Shown here piece after piece: positions 17,864 through 29,892 of a stretch of 64,000 nt of DNA. Under the pieces are notes generated by a model, which saw only the letters and a list, made by a program, of their open reading frames with translations, did not search any database and was not told the DNA's origin. This DNA comes from JAKFEE01 sp036675815. GTDB lineage: Bacteria > Pseudomonadota > Alphaproteobacteria > Rhodospirillales > Magnetospirillaceae. Each line of letters begins with the position of its first letter. The first letter of the stretch is position 1. The stretch lies in the NCBI GenBank assembly GCA_036675815.1, contig JAKFEE010000022.1, positions 186,001 to 250,000 on the forward strand, written 5' to 3'. Made by a program: the position numbers and the translations under genes.

Positions 17864-18139
17864 GCGCCTCAATTAAGCTGCCGCGCCCAGCGTGTCCAGC
17901 TTGACTCTGCGACATCGGCAGGTCTAAGGCTGCCGCGTGGAAGATGCCGGGAAACGGATCTCGTTCGCCACGCTGATTGCGGCGGGCTGGTATGTTTGCC
18001 GTAGGCTCGGTGGCGTCACCATCGAAGCCATCGCGCTCAGGCGCCGCCTGTGGGCCATCGCGGCATTGCCTCGACGGTTGTCAAGGATGTATAAGCACCG
18101 GCAAAGGCGACAGAAAATTATATAAGACGTGGGGATACG

Positions 18140-18535
18140 ATGAGTAAGTATTATGTCGTCGGCGGTGAGTACGCTGATACCAGCTTCATGAGCATTGCGG
18201 ACGGCAAGTCTGAGGAGATTTACGGCCCGTTCGCCGAGCGCGAGGCAAACGATTTCTGGCGATCCATCACCGGCAAGACGGTCGATAACGCCATGATCCG
18301 CTACCGAATTCGGCCCGACGAAAAGCTTGAAGGCAAGGCCTACTACGTCGTCGGCGGCGAGTATGCCGATACGAGCTTCACGGCCATTGCCGCCGGTAAG
18401 ACGCTCGAAACCTACGGCCCGTTCACGCGCCGAGAAGCGCTCGATCAATGGCGCGCCATTACCGGGCGGACCGTCGATTCGGCGATGACGCGCTACGACA
18501 TCGCCCCGGAGGAAGAGGTCCGCAGCCGCAAGTAG
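18140..18535 (+). CDS. Tandem DUF4170 protein
   Basis: A 131-residue protein consisting of two near-identical halves. Residues 4-58 and 68-122 both begin YYVVGGEYADTSF and continue with a GPF-(A/T)-RE-A segment and ITG(K/R)TVD(N/S)AM-RY. DUF4170 normally occurs as a single domain of about 70 residues in alphaproteobacteria; here it is duplicated in frame. Function is unknown. The gene has an AT-rich upstream region (TATATAAG about 20 nt before the ATG) and converges on uvrA with a 10-nt gap. Confidence 0.85.
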   Translation: MSKYYVVGGEYADTSFMSIADGKSEEIYGPFAEREANDFWRSITGKTVDNAMIRYRIRPDEKLEGKAYYVVGGEYADTSFTAIAAGKTLETYGPFTRREALDQWRAITGRTVDSAMTRYDIAPEEEVRSRK

Positions 18536-18545
18536 GGCCGTAAAA

Positions 18546-21389
<2,844 letters not shown>

Positions 21390-21567
21390 CGGTTCCACAC
21401 GAATGGTCAAGGCAGGCCTACCGAATCGCCGTTTCTGGATCGCTACTGCACCGTGCTGCGGCGGGAGTTTGGTCAAATGGTGGTTTGCTACCCTGCCGGC
21501 AACGGAGGCCGGAACATTCGCGGCCGTCCGCGTGTAACCTGCACGAACCGAAAGCCCGGAGGCAAGG

Positions 21568-21744
21568 ATGACGATCGAGCGACAGCCCGCCGGAACCCAT
21601 CGCGGCGACGAAGCAAGGCCAGGGGTCCCCGGTACGGGCGAGAACATTTGCCGCGAGTGCCGGGGTACCGGTCGCATCAACGGCGCCGAATGCGCCGAGT
21701 GTGGCGGCACCGGTAAGGTCATCGAGGGTATCGGTGGCGCCTGA
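21568..21744 (+). CDS. 58-residue DnaJ-type zinc-motif protein
   Basis: A small gene with GGAGG 5 nt before its ATG. The product is 58 residues, with two CxxCxGxG motifs (CRECRGTG and CAECGGTG) separated by seven residues, as in half of a DnaJ cysteine-rich domain. The N-terminal 27 residues are unstructured. The two motifs could bind one Zn2+. Similar stand-alone proteins exist in alphaproteobacteria and are often misnamed as DnaJ; function is unknown. It lies between uvrA (divergent) and the convergent DsbA-like gene, 2 nt apart from the latter. Confidence 0.75.
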   Translation: MTIERQPAGTHRGDEARPGVPGTGENICRECRGTGRINGAECAECGGTGKVIEGIGGA

Positions 21745-21746
21745 TC

Positions 21747-22403
21747 TCAGGCGAGAGCCGCCGCCGGTTCCCGCCCCGCCTCGTGCGCCAGGTCGAGCAG
21801 CCGCAGGAGGACGTGCGGCTCCTGTGCGCCGGCCACGGCATATGTTTCGTCGAAGACATAGCAAGGCACGCCATTCACGCCAAGCCGGTGCGCGCGGGCG
21901 CTGTCGACCTGCATCGCGCCCGGTGAATCGCTGATGCTCAGTGCGCTGTCCAGTGCGTCCGCCGGCAGGGACAAGGCCGCTCCGATTTTGCGAAGAACCG
22001 CGGGGTCACCGATGTCGGCACCCTCGCCGAAATAGGCGGCAAACAGGGCCTTCACCGCCGTCGTGGCGCTGCCGAAGGTATCAGCCAGCGCGATCAGACG
22101 GTGGGAACGCGTCGTGTTCGGTGTCCGCGTGATCCGCCGGAAGTCGAAACGGATCCCCTCGGCTTCACCCGCCTGATCAAGCGCCCCGAGCATCCGCGTG
22201 ACCCGCGCTCGGCTCCCGAACTTGCGTTCAAGATAGAGCGCGCGCGGCATACCGTCCGCGGGCATGTCCGGATTGAGCAAGAACGGCCGCCACCCGATCC
22301 GGGCCGTCATGTGCGGCCGCATGGCCAGGGCGCGATCAAGCCGCTGCAACCCGACGTAGCACCAGGGGCAGATTGTGTCGAAAATGACCTCGACTTTGAC
22401 CAT
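21747..22403 (-). CDS. FrnE-like DsbA-family oxidoreductase
   Basis: A 218-residue thioredoxin-fold protein with an N-terminal CPWC active site (IFDTICPWCYVGLQRLDRAL), no signal peptide, and the FrnE-type helical insertion and C-terminal GVNGVPCYVFDETYAVAGAQ (cis-Pro loop VP). FrnE-group proteins are cytoplasmic and may act in disulfide exchange or polyketide-type isomerisation; the CPWC motif argues for redox activity. It stands alone; its upstream region (22404-22618) is shared with the efflux operon promoter. Confidence 0.88.
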   Translation of the reverse strand: MVKVEVIFDTICPWCYVGLQRLDRALAMRPHMTARIGWRPFLLNPDMPADGMPRALYLERKFGSRARVTRMLGALDQAGEAEGIRFDFRRITRTPNTTRSHRLIALADTFGSATTAVKALFAAYFGEGADIGDPAVLRKIGAALSLPADALDSALSISDSPGAMQVDSARAHRLGVNGVPCYVFDETYAVAGAQEPHVLLRLLDLAHEAGREPAAALA

Positions 22404-22555
22404 GTGCCTCAGTGCCCCCGTACCACCGCGGTCCAGACGCGGGGCTCATGCTCATCCGGTTTTTCGTGCCGAATTCTTTGTAAGCTACAGCATAATACGC
22501 AGGCTGTGGACGGGGAAGGCAAGCACCGGCAAGGCTGAGTGCCCATGAGTGCCGA

Positions 22556-22583
22556 TTGACTACTGAACGGTTCAGTCTAACTT
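22556..22583 (+). promoter_or_regulatory. Efflux operon promoter with an embedded operator palindrome
   Basis: The -35 TTGACT (22556-22561) and -10 TAACTT (22578-22583) are separated by 16 nt. Within the spacer lies the perfect dyad ACTGAAC-G-GTTCAGT (22562-22576). A perfect palindrome filling the spacer of an RND pump promoter is the typical arrangement for a TetR-family repressor. The pump start codon is about 35 nt downstream. No regulator gene is adjacent. Confidence 0.7.
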
Positions 22584-22618
22584 AACGCTTCCGGCTGGGT
22601 GGGGGGAACGAGGCTTCA

Positions 22619-23761
22619 ATGCGAAAGAGTGTGGTGTGGCTTGCGGCGCTGGCGTGCTTGGTCGTCGGCGGCTATGCCATTTGGTACACACAGGGGCAGC
22701 CCCCGTTGTCGGCCTGGTTCGGCACAGCGCCAGCTAGCAATGATGCTGCGGCTCAATCGCAGAAGCAGCAAGATTCGGACATGCGGGCCACCGTCGAGGC
22801 GGTGAAGGTCACGGTCGGGACGATCACCCGAGAAATTTCCGCCATTGGCAGCGTGCGCTCGGACGAGTCGGTGGTCGTCCGGCCCGAAATTCCGGGACGC
22901 ATCGCCAAGATCCTGTTCGATGAAGGCCAGCGGGTAACCCGCGGCCAGCCGCTCATCAGGCTGGACGGCACCATCCTGGCCGCACAATTCGAGCAGGCCA
23001 AGGCCAACCTCGCCCTGAGCCTAGCCAACAGCGAACGCGCCCAGAAGCTCTATCGGCAGGGCGCCGGCACCGAACGGGCGCGCGACGAAGCCGCGGCCAA
23101 GCTGCGCGTGGACCAAGCGGCGATCGAGGTGTCGCGCGCCGCCCTGGACAAGACGGAAATCGCCGCCCCCTTCGACGGCATCCTCGGCCTTCGCAAGGTC
23201 AGCGTCGGTGCTTACGTCACGGCAGGCGAGGACATCGTCAATCTCGAGAAGATCGATCCGGTGAAACTGGACTTCCGGGTGCCCGAGACCTATCTGCGGT
23301 CGGTGCGCATCGGCCAGCCACTGGCCGTTTCCGTCGATGCCTTCCCGGATCGCACCTTCTCGGGAGAGATCTATGCCATCGACCCGCTGGTGGACAAGAA
23401 CGGCCGCAGCATCGTCATCCGCGCCCGCGTCCCCAATGAGGATCTGATCTTGCGGCCGGGCCTGTTCGCGCGGGTCAAGCTGGAGGTCGAACGGGTCGCC
23501 GATGCCATTCTGGTGCCGGAGGAAGCGGTTGTACCGCGCGGCGACCAGACCTTGATCTACAAGGTGGTCGGCGACGGCTTCGAGGAGGTGCCGGTCGAAC
23601 TCGGCCTGCGTCGTGGCACCCAGGTCGAGGTGGTCAGCGGGTTGTCGCCCGAGGATGTCGTCATCACCGGCGGCCAGATGAAACTGCGGCCTGGCACCAA
23701 GATCAACGTCGTCTCGGCCACGGCCGACGGTGATCCGGCCGCCCGGCGGCGGGGGGCCTGA
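22619..23761 (+). CDS. RND efflux periplasmic adaptor (membrane fusion protein)
   Basis: A 380-residue protein with an N-terminal membrane anchor (residues 6-24). It has the lipoyl/barrel-sandwich halves (SVVVRPEIPGRIAKILFDEG and TEIAAPFDGILGLRKVSVG) around a coiled-coil hairpin (residues about 125-175), then a beta-barrel and membrane-proximal domain (LVPEEAVVPRGDQTLIYKV). This is the MexA/HlyD-type adaptor that links an RND pump to an outer-membrane channel. The pump gene follows after 4 nt. No TolC-type gene is adjacent, so a channel encoded elsewhere is presumably shared. Confidence 0.93.
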   Translation: MRKSVVWLAALACLVVGGYAIWYTQGQPPLSAWFGTAPASNDAAAQSQKQQDSDMRATVEAVKVTVGTITREISAIGSVRSDESVVVRPEIPGRIAKILFDEGQRVTRGQPLIRLDGTILAAQFEQAKANLALSLANSERAQKLYRQGAGTERARDEAAAKLRVDQAAIEVSRAALDKTEIAAPFDGILGLRKVSVGAYVTAGEDIVNLEKIDPVKLDFRVPETYLRSVRIGQPLAVSVDAFPDRTFSGEIYAIDPLVDKNGRSIVIRARVPNEDLILRPGLFARVKLEVERVADAILVPEEAVVPRGDQTLIYKVVGDGFEEVPVELGLRRGTQVEVVSGLSPEDVVITGGQMKLRPGTKINVVSATADGDPAARRRGA

Positions 23762-23765
23762 GCCG

Positions 23766-26700
23766 ATGACACTCCCTGGTCTCTGTATCAGGCGTCCGGT
23801 TCTGGCTACGGTCATGAGTCTGGTGGTCGTCCTCCTGGGCATCATCGCCTACGATCGATTGTCGGTCCGCGAGTACCCCAATATCGACGAGCCGGTGGTG
23901 ACGGTGCAAACCGAATACCCCGGCGCCAGCTCCGAAGTCGTCGAGAGCCAGATCAGCAACGTCATCGAGGACTCGCTGGCCGGCATCGAGGGCATCGAGA
24001 TTTTGACGTCGATCAACCGCTCGGAGCGCAGCCAGATCACCGTGCAGTTTCGCGTCGACCGTGATCCCGATGCTGCGGCGAACGACGTTCGTGACCGCGT
24101 TGGCCGGGTGCGCGGCCGCCTGCCGGACGACGTCGAGGAACCGGTGATCGCCAAGGTCGAGGCCGACGCCCAGCCCATCATGTATCTGGCCTTTTCCAGC
24201 GAACGCCATTCACCGCTGCAGGTCACCGACATCGCCGACCGTTTCGTCAAGAACAAACTGCAGAACCTGAACGGCGTCGCCGACGTCCGCATTTTCGGCG
24301 AACGTCGCTATGCCATGCGGATTTGGCTCGACCGCGCCCGGCTGGCCGCCTATCAACTGACGCCCCAGGACGTCGAGAACGCGCTGCGCCGCCAGAACGT
24401 CGAGATTCCGGCTGGCCGTATCGAAAGCGCCGAGCGTGAATTCACGGTCCTCAGCGAGACCGACCTGCGGACTCCGCACCAGTTCGAACAGATCATCATC
24501 AAGGATGCCGAGGGCTATCTCATCCGGCTCAAGGATGTGGCGCGCGTCGAGATCGGTGCCAGCGACGAACGCCGCGTTGTGCGCTTCAACGGCGAGAGCG
24601 CCGTCGCCTTGGGTGTCGTCAAGCAATCGGTGGCGAACCCCTTGGAGGTGTCCGCTGCCGTCCGCGTGGCCTTGCCGCAGATCGAACAAAGCCTGCCCGA
24701 GGGCATGCGCGTGCGCATCGCCTATGATTCGTCCATCTTCATCGAACGCTCGATCGGTGCGGTGTTCAACACCATCGGCGAAGCCATCGTGCTGGTGATG
24801 GTGGTCATCTTCCTGTTTCTCCGCACGCTGCGGGCCAGCATCATTCCGCTGGTGACCATCCCGGTATCGCTGGTCGGCACCTTCGCCCTGATGTACTTCC
24901 TCGGCTTCACCATCAACACCTTGACCTTGCTGGCCATGGTTCTGGCCATCGGCCTGGTGGTCGACGACGCCATCGTGATGCTCGAGAACATCTTCCGTCA
25001 CATCGAGGAGGGCGAGCGGCCGATGGCGGCGGCGATCAAGGGCAGCAAGGAGATCGCCTTTGCCGTCATGGCCATGACCATCACCCTGGCCGCCGTCTAC
25101 GTGCCCATCGGCTTCATGGAAGGGCGCACCGGCAAGCTCTTCACCGAATTTGCCTGGACTCTGGCGTGCGCGGTCCTGGTGTCAGGCTTCGTGGCGCTCA
25201 CGCTGACGCCCATGATGTGCTCGCGCATGCTGCGCCACGAAACCAAGCATTCGCGCTTCTACAATCTGATCGAGGCCGGCCTGGATGCCTTGACCGACGG
25301 GTATCGCGCCGTGCTGCGCCGGGTGCTGCGGGTCCGCTGGCTGGTCGGCTTGGGAGTCGTCCTGGTGGCAGGGCTGGCCTATGGCACCTTCACCACGCTC
25401 AAATCCGAACTCACGCCTACGGAGGACCGTGGCACCATCGTCGGCATCGGCATTGCGCCGGAGGGCGCCACCATCGGCTACGTCGACAGGTATGCGCGCC
25501 AGATCGAGGACATCATCGCGCAGCACCCGCAACTCGAACGGTACTTCGTCATCAGCGGCAGCCCGGTGGTCAATCAGATGCTGGCGTTTGTTCGCCTCAA
25601 GGACTGGAGCGAGCGCGACGTGCCCCAGCAGCAGGTGGTGCAGGAACTGGGGCAGAAGCTGTTCGAGGTTCCCGGCCTTCAGGCCTTCGCCGTCAATCCG
25701 CCATCGCTGGGTCAGCGCGCCACCTCCAAGGCCTTCCAGATGGTCATTCAAACCTCGGGCGATTACCAGGAACTGCAGCGGATCAGCGAGGCAATGCTGG
25801 ACGCGGCGGCGGACTACCCCGGGCTTCAGGCGGCCGACAGCGACCTCAAGCTCAACAAGCCGCAGATCCGCGTTGAGGTGGACCGCGACAAGGTAGCCGA
25901 TATCGGCACATCGGTGGACGTCGTCGGGCGCACGCTGGAAACCATGCTGGGCGGGCGCATCGTCACCCGCTTCAAGCAGGAGGGTGAGCAATACGATGTC
26001 ATCGTCCAGGTCACCGATGCCGATCGCCGTGACCCCGACGATCTGTCGACCATCTATGTGCGCGCCGATGATGGCGGCATGGTGCAGCTATCGAACCTGG
26101 TCACCGTCACCGAGACGGTGGCCCCCCGCGAACTGAACCATTTCAACCAGCTTCGCTCGGCCAAGATTTCGGCCAATGTCGCGCCAGGCTACGCGCTGGG
26201 CGATGCCATCACCCACATGGAAGCCGCGGCGGAGCGCATCCTGCCGCCAAGTGCCCGCGTCGATTGGGATGGGCCGTCGCGCGAGTTCAAATCGTCGAGC
26301 CAGGGCCTCTACATCACGTTCGTCCTGGCGCTGTTCTTCATCTACTTGGTGCTGTCTGCGCAATTCGAGAGCTTCGTCGATCCGCTGGTGATCATGCTGA
26401 CGGTGCCGCTGGCCATGGCCGGGGCGCTGGTCGCACTGAAACTTACGGGCGGCACCCTCAACGTCTACAGCCAGATCGGTTTGGTCACGCTCATTGGCCT
26501 AATCACCAAGCACGGCATTTTGATCGTCGAGTTCGCCAACCAACTGCGGGAAAGCGGAATGGCGTTGCGCGACGCCGTGATCGAGGCGGCGACGCTGCGG
26601 CTGCGGCCGATTCTGATGACGACCGGCGCCATGGTGCTTGGCTCGATCCCCCTGGCATTGGCTACGGGCGCCGGGGCCGAGAGCCGCCAGCAGATCGGCT

Positions 26701-26846
26701 GGGTCATCGTCGGCGGCATCAGTTTCGGCACGGTGCTGACGCTGTTCGTGGTGCCGGCGGCCTACACCATGTTGGCGCGGCGCCAACGTGCGGAACCGCT
26801 GGCCGAAGGAATCGCGCCCGCGCCGCCGGCGAAGGCCGCCGAATAG
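23766..26846 (+). CDS. RND multidrug efflux transporter (HAE-1 family)
   Basis: A 1026-residue inner-membrane proton-driven pump. It has 12 expected membrane segments, with TM4 carrying the proton-relay Asp pair in AIGLVVDDAIVMLENIF and the TM10 Lys in GLITKHGILIVEFANQL. Two large periplasmic loops give the pore and docking domains. The protein resembles the MexF/AcrD-like and MdtBC-like groups; substrates cannot be assigned. The ATG at 23766 is used because TM1 (RRPVLATVMSLVVVLLG) follows soon; an upstream frame overlapping the adaptor gene was rejected. Confidence 0.94.
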   Translation: MTLPGLCIRRPVLATVMSLVVVLLGIIAYDRLSVREYPNIDEPVVTVQTEYPGASSEVVESQISNVIEDSLAGIEGIEILTSINRSERSQITVQFRVDRDPDAAANDVRDRVGRVRGRLPDDVEEPVIAKVEADAQPIMYLAFSSERHSPLQVTDIADRFVKNKLQNLNGVADVRIFGERRYAMRIWLDRARLAAYQLTPQDVENALRRQNVEIPAGRIESAEREFTVLSETDLRTPHQFEQIIIKDAEGYLIRLKDVARVEIGASDERRVVRFNGESAVALGVVKQSVANPLEVSAAVRVALPQIEQSLPEGMRVRIAYDSSIFIERSIGAVFNTIGEAIVLVMVVIFLFLRTLRASIIPLVTIPVSLVGTFALMYFLGFTINTLTLLAMVLAIGLVVDDAIVMLENIFRHIEEGERPMAAAIKGSKEIAFAVMAMTITLAAVYVPIGFMEGRTGKLFTEFAWTLACAVLVSGFVALTLTPMMCSRMLRHETKHSRFYNLIEAGLDALTDGYRAVLRRVLRVRWLVGLGVVLVAGLAYGTFTTLKSELTPTEDRGTIVGIGIAPEGATIGYVDRYARQIEDIIAQHPQLERYFVISGSPVVNQMLAFVRLKDWSERDVPQQQVVQELGQKLFEVPGLQAFAVNPPSLGQRATSKAFQMVIQTSGDYQELQRISEAMLDAAADYPGLQAADSDLKLNKPQIRVEVDRDKVADIGTSVDVVGRTLETMLGGRIVTRFKQEGEQYDVIVQVTDADRRDPDDLSTIYVRADDGGMVQLSNLVTVTETVAPRELNHFNQLRSAKISANVAPGYALGDAITHMEAAAERILPPSARVDWDGPSREFKSSSQGLYITFVLALFFIYLVLSAQFESFVDPLVIMLTVPLAMAGALVALKLTGGTLNVYSQIGLVTLIGLITKHGILIVEFANQLRESGMALRDAVIEAATLRLRPILMTTGAMVLGSIPLALATGAGAESRQQIGWVIVGGISFGTVLTLFVVPAAYTMLARRQRAEPLAEGIAPAPPAKAAE

Positions 26847-26907
26847 ACGAGGACCTATCCGCAGGATGCGGGTGCGGGGTCGGCGAAGGGCGCCCATCTG
26901 AGGGCGC

Positions 26908-29346
26908 ATGAGACGAAGCGCCGCCAAGAAGGCCTGGAAGCTCGCCGGCAGCATCACATCGCTGGCCATTCTGGTGTTTGCGCTGTGGCTGCTGCAGCGG
27001 GCGCTGGGAAAATACGAGTTCAGCGACATCGCCGCCCGCCTCGGCGAGACCTCGTGGGTGGCGATCGCGGCGGCGCTGGGTGCGACCTGCGGGAGCTATC
27101 TGGCGCTCGGTGGGTTCGACTGGCTGGCGACCCGGTACATCGGCCGCGATGTTCCCCTGGGCCGGGTGATGATGGCCTCGTTCGTCAGCCATGCGGTGAG
27201 CCACAGCGCCGGTTTTGCCGCGCTGACCGGGGGGGCCATCCGTTACCGTATGTATGCCGCCGCCGGCCTCACCGCGCTCGAGGTTGCCAAGGTCATCGTC
27301 TTCTGCGGTCTGACCTTCATGGTCGGAGCGTGTACCCTGGCGGCGCTGGCCTTACTGATGGAACCATCCAAGTTTGCGGCGCTGACCGGCTTTGGCGAGC
27401 CGGTGCTGCGCGTTTCCGGAGCCGCAATCCTGGGGTTGGTCGCAGCCTACCTGATGCTTGGCGCGCTGCGGCGGCGACCGTGGCGGATGTTCGGCCGCTC
27501 GTTCGTCGTGCCGCCGCTGCGCGTTGGCCTGCGACAGATACTGGTGTCGGCGGTGGATCTGGGCTTTGCCGCGACGGCCCTGTACGTGCTGCTGCCCGTC
27601 GGGGCCCCGACGCTGTGGGCGATGATCGGCATCTATGTCCTGGCCAATCTGGCGGGTCTGGTCACGCACGTGCCGGGTGGCTTGGGCGTCTTCGAGACCG
27701 CGGTGGTGCTGATGCTGCCCGAAGTGCCGCCCGATGCCACCCTGGGGGCACTCGTGCTGTTTCGCGTCACCTACAATCTGGTGCCACTGGCGCTGGGCGC
27801 ATTGATACTGATCGCCTTTGAGGTGCTCAGCCGGCGCCGTTCCGCCGTGCACGCCGCTCGACTGGTGACACGCGAACTCGAACCCACGGTGCTTGCATTC
27901 CTGGTGTTTTCGGTCGGCGCCATGCTGCTGGTCACCGGCGCGGTACCGGAAAATCCGGCGCGGATGGCGACTTTGCAGGCGTGGCCAGCGCCTGTGGTGC
28001 AGGGCAGCCATCTTGTCGCCTCGGCGGCCGGCGCGGGGCTGCTGTTGGTGGCGCGCGGCATTTTTCGGCGGCTGGCAGGTGCCTATAGGGCAGCCCTATT
28101 GCTGTTGGTCCTTGGCGGTGCTGCGGCGATGATGCGCGCCTTGGACTATGAAGAGGCCACTGCATGCGCGGCCCTCACGCTGGCGCTGGTGGTGTCCAGA
28201 CGCGGGTTCTATCGACGGCAATCGGTGGCCGCCTTGGGCTATTCCTCGGGGTGGACCGTCGCCGCCGCGGCTATCGTCATCGCCACCGCGTGGCTGACCG
28301 TGCTCGCCTTCCGTCGCGAAACGGCCAACCTCGATATCGAGGCTTTGCTGCGCATGGACGAAGCGGGGCGTGCCCTGCGTGCCGCGGTGGCGGCGATGGG
28401 CGTCTTCGCCGCCGGGCTTCTACTGAGCGTACGGCGGCGCGTGGTGACGTCGCACCTGCCCGATGCGGGTCAGTTGGCCGCGGCGGCAGCCATCATTGCC
28501 GCAACCGAGACTGTTGCCGGCTGTCGCGCCCTGTCGGGCGGTCACCACCTGATGTTCGACGGCCGCGGCGAAGCGTTCATCATGTACCGCCGCAACGACG
28601 CGTTCTGGGTGGCCCTGGGCGAGCCCGTGGGACCCAGAAATGCATGGCTGGATTTGGCTTGGCGATTTCGCGAGGCCTGCGAGGCGGCCGGTGCCTCCCC
28701 GGTTTTTTTTCTGGTGCCGTCGCGCACCCTGTATCTTGACCTGGGGCTGACCTTTGCCGGCATCGGTGAGCGCGGTCGGGTCGAGTTGGCGCAATTTTCC
28801 CTCGCCGATCCGCAACATGCCGAGTTGCGCCAAGTTCACGCGAGCGTGCAGCGCTCCGGCCTGCAGTTTGAGATGATGGCGGTGGGGACGCGGCCCGACC
28901 TCGATCCGAGCGGGCGCTTTCCCATGGCCGTGGCGCGGCAGGCCGGCGGCGAGTTGGTGGCCGCGTCGCCGCTGTGGCAGGCGGGCGGCGAATTGGCCCT
29001 TGCCGATGTCCGACTGCTGTCCGCGGCCCCGCAAGGCATCGATGATTTCATGGCGGTGGAAGTCATGTTGTGGGCGCAGCACAATGGCGGCCGCGGGTTC
29101 GAGTTCGACCCGCTGCCGCTCGATCCGGCCGATCCCTTGCTCGACAAACTGGCGCGCTTGGCCGGGCGACCGTGGTCGAAAGACCTCAGATTGCGTCAGA
29201 AATACCGCGCGCAGTGGTTTCCGCTGCACGCCGCGGTGCCGCCCGGCCTCACCTTGCCGGCAGGTGCCAAGGTGCTGACGGCCTCGCCTAGGGCTGGTTC
29301 AGCGCATCCTGGCGGGCGCGGATTTCCGGCGGCCATTGTGACTTGA
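26908..29346 (+). CDS. mprF: Bifunctional lysyl-phosphatidylglycerol synthase/flippase
   Basis: MprF transfers lysine (or alanine) from aminoacyl-tRNA to phosphatidylglycerol and flips the product, lowering surface charge and cationic peptide sensitivity. The 812-residue protein has an N-terminal polytopic flippase region (residues 1-510, with SHSAGFAALTGGAIRYRMYA and HVPGGLGVFETAVVLMLPE) and a C-terminal soluble transferase domain (residues about 525-805, with DGRGEAFIMYRRNDAFWVAL, PVFFLVPSRTLYLDLGLTF and DDFMAVEVMLWAQ). Both halves appear complete. Which amino acid is used cannot be told. Its end overlaps the convergent cytochrome gene by 59 nt. Confidence 0.92.
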   Translation: MRRSAAKKAWKLAGSITSLAILVFALWLLQRALGKYEFSDIAARLGETSWVAIAAALGATCGSYLALGGFDWLATRYIGRDVPLGRVMMASFVSHAVSHSAGFAALTGGAIRYRMYAAAGLTALEVAKVIVFCGLTFMVGACTLAALALLMEPSKFAALTGFGEPVLRVSGAAILGLVAAYLMLGALRRRPWRMFGRSFVVPPLRVGLRQILVSAVDLGFAATALYVLLPVGAPTLWAMIGIYVLANLAGLVTHVPGGLGVFETAVVLMLPEVPPDATLGALVLFRVTYNLVPLALGALILIAFEVLSRRRSAVHAARLVTRELEPTVLAFLVFSVGAMLLVTGAVPENPARMATLQAWPAPVVQGSHLVASAAGAGLLLVARGIFRRLAGAYRAALLLLVLGGAAAMMRALDYEEATACAALTLALVVSRRGFYRRQSVAALGYSSGWTVAAAAIVIATAWLTVLAFRRETANLDIEALLRMDEAGRALRAAVAAMGVFAAGLLLSVRRRVVTSHLPDAGQLAAAAAIIAATETVAGCRALSGGHHLMFDGRGEAFIMYRRNDAFWVALGEPVGPRNAWLDLAWRFREACEAAGASPVFFLVPSRTLYLDLGLTFAGIGERGRVELAQFSLADPQHAELRQVHASVQRSGLQFEMMAVGTRPDLDPSGRFPMAVARQAGGELVAASPLWQAGGELALADVRLLSAAPQGIDDFMAVEVMLWAQHNGGRGFEFDPLPLDPADPLLDKLARLAGRPWSKDLRLRQKYRAQWFPLHAAVPPGLTLPAGAKVLTASPRAGSAHPGGRGFPAAIVT

Positions 29347-29740
29347 TGTAGGAGAGCACGGCGCGGATCTCGCGATCGCTCAGAACGTCGTCGAAGGCCG
29401 GCATGTCGCTCGCATAGCCGGGCGGCGCCACCGACTGAATGCCCTCCTTGGTGATCCGAAACAGCACCGAATCGGGGTGATGCCAGGTGTGTCCGCTGGC
29501 ATCGTGGGGCGGCGCCGGCAGCCGCCCATTCGGCAGGCGCGTCCGCCAATTCGGTTGCCCTTCGAACTGGGCGCCGTGACACGTGGCGCAGTGTGTCGAA
29601 TAGATGTCCTGCCCCAATGCCACCAGCGCGGGGGCGTCGGGCTCCAGGCGGGAACCATCGTCACCGACCAGGACGGTGAGCGCCGCGCCGCCGGCGCCCA
29701 CGGACGCCAGCGCGACCACCCAAAGCCATTTCCTCTTCAT
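29288..29740 (-). CDS. Membrane-anchored c-type cytochrome
   Basis: A 150-residue monohaem cytochrome c. The ATG at 29740 gives an uncleaved N-terminal anchor or signal (residues 4-25), followed by the haem site THCATCHGAQFEGQP (CxxCH) and a class I C-terminal helix with the probable Met ligand in ASDMPAFDDVLSDREIRAVL. Such small cytochromes shuttle electrons in the periplasm. The partner is unknown. Convergent with mprF, overlapping its last 59 nt; a longer frame to 30196 is not supported. Confidence 0.88.
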   Translation of the reverse strand: MKRKWLWVVALASVGAGGAALTVLVGDDGSRLEPDAPALVALGQDIYSTHCATCHGAQFEGQPNWRTRLPNGRLPAPPHDASGHTWHHPDSVLFRITKEGIQSVAPPGYASDMPAFDDVLSDREIRAVLSYIKSQWPPEIRARQDALNQP

Positions 29741-29892
29741 TCGCGCACCGTCCGCCGTTCGTGTTGGGGGCAGAATAGCGGTTCGTCGCCGTCGTGGCGA
29801 CCTTGTGAAGCGGGGACAAGCTGGGTGGGACCCCCTTGATTTACCGCGCGTGTTTCCCAGGAAAGGGCGGGAGAACCACGAGGAAAAAGCAC

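Noticed and set aside
17937..18125. Short Arg-rich frame upstream of the DUF4170 gene
   Set aside because: No ribosome site, no family resemblance, and it covers the likely promoter region of the divergent genes.
21390..21560. Possible SOS box upstream of uvrA
   Set aside because: Looked for GAAC-N7-GAAC or GTTC-N7-GTTC direct repeats; single half sites occur but no correctly spaced pair.
21390..21722. Extended uvrA start 111 codons upstream
   Set aside because: The added residues are unrelated to UvrA and run antisense to the small zinc-motif gene; MSSLIRVRG is the normal N-terminus.
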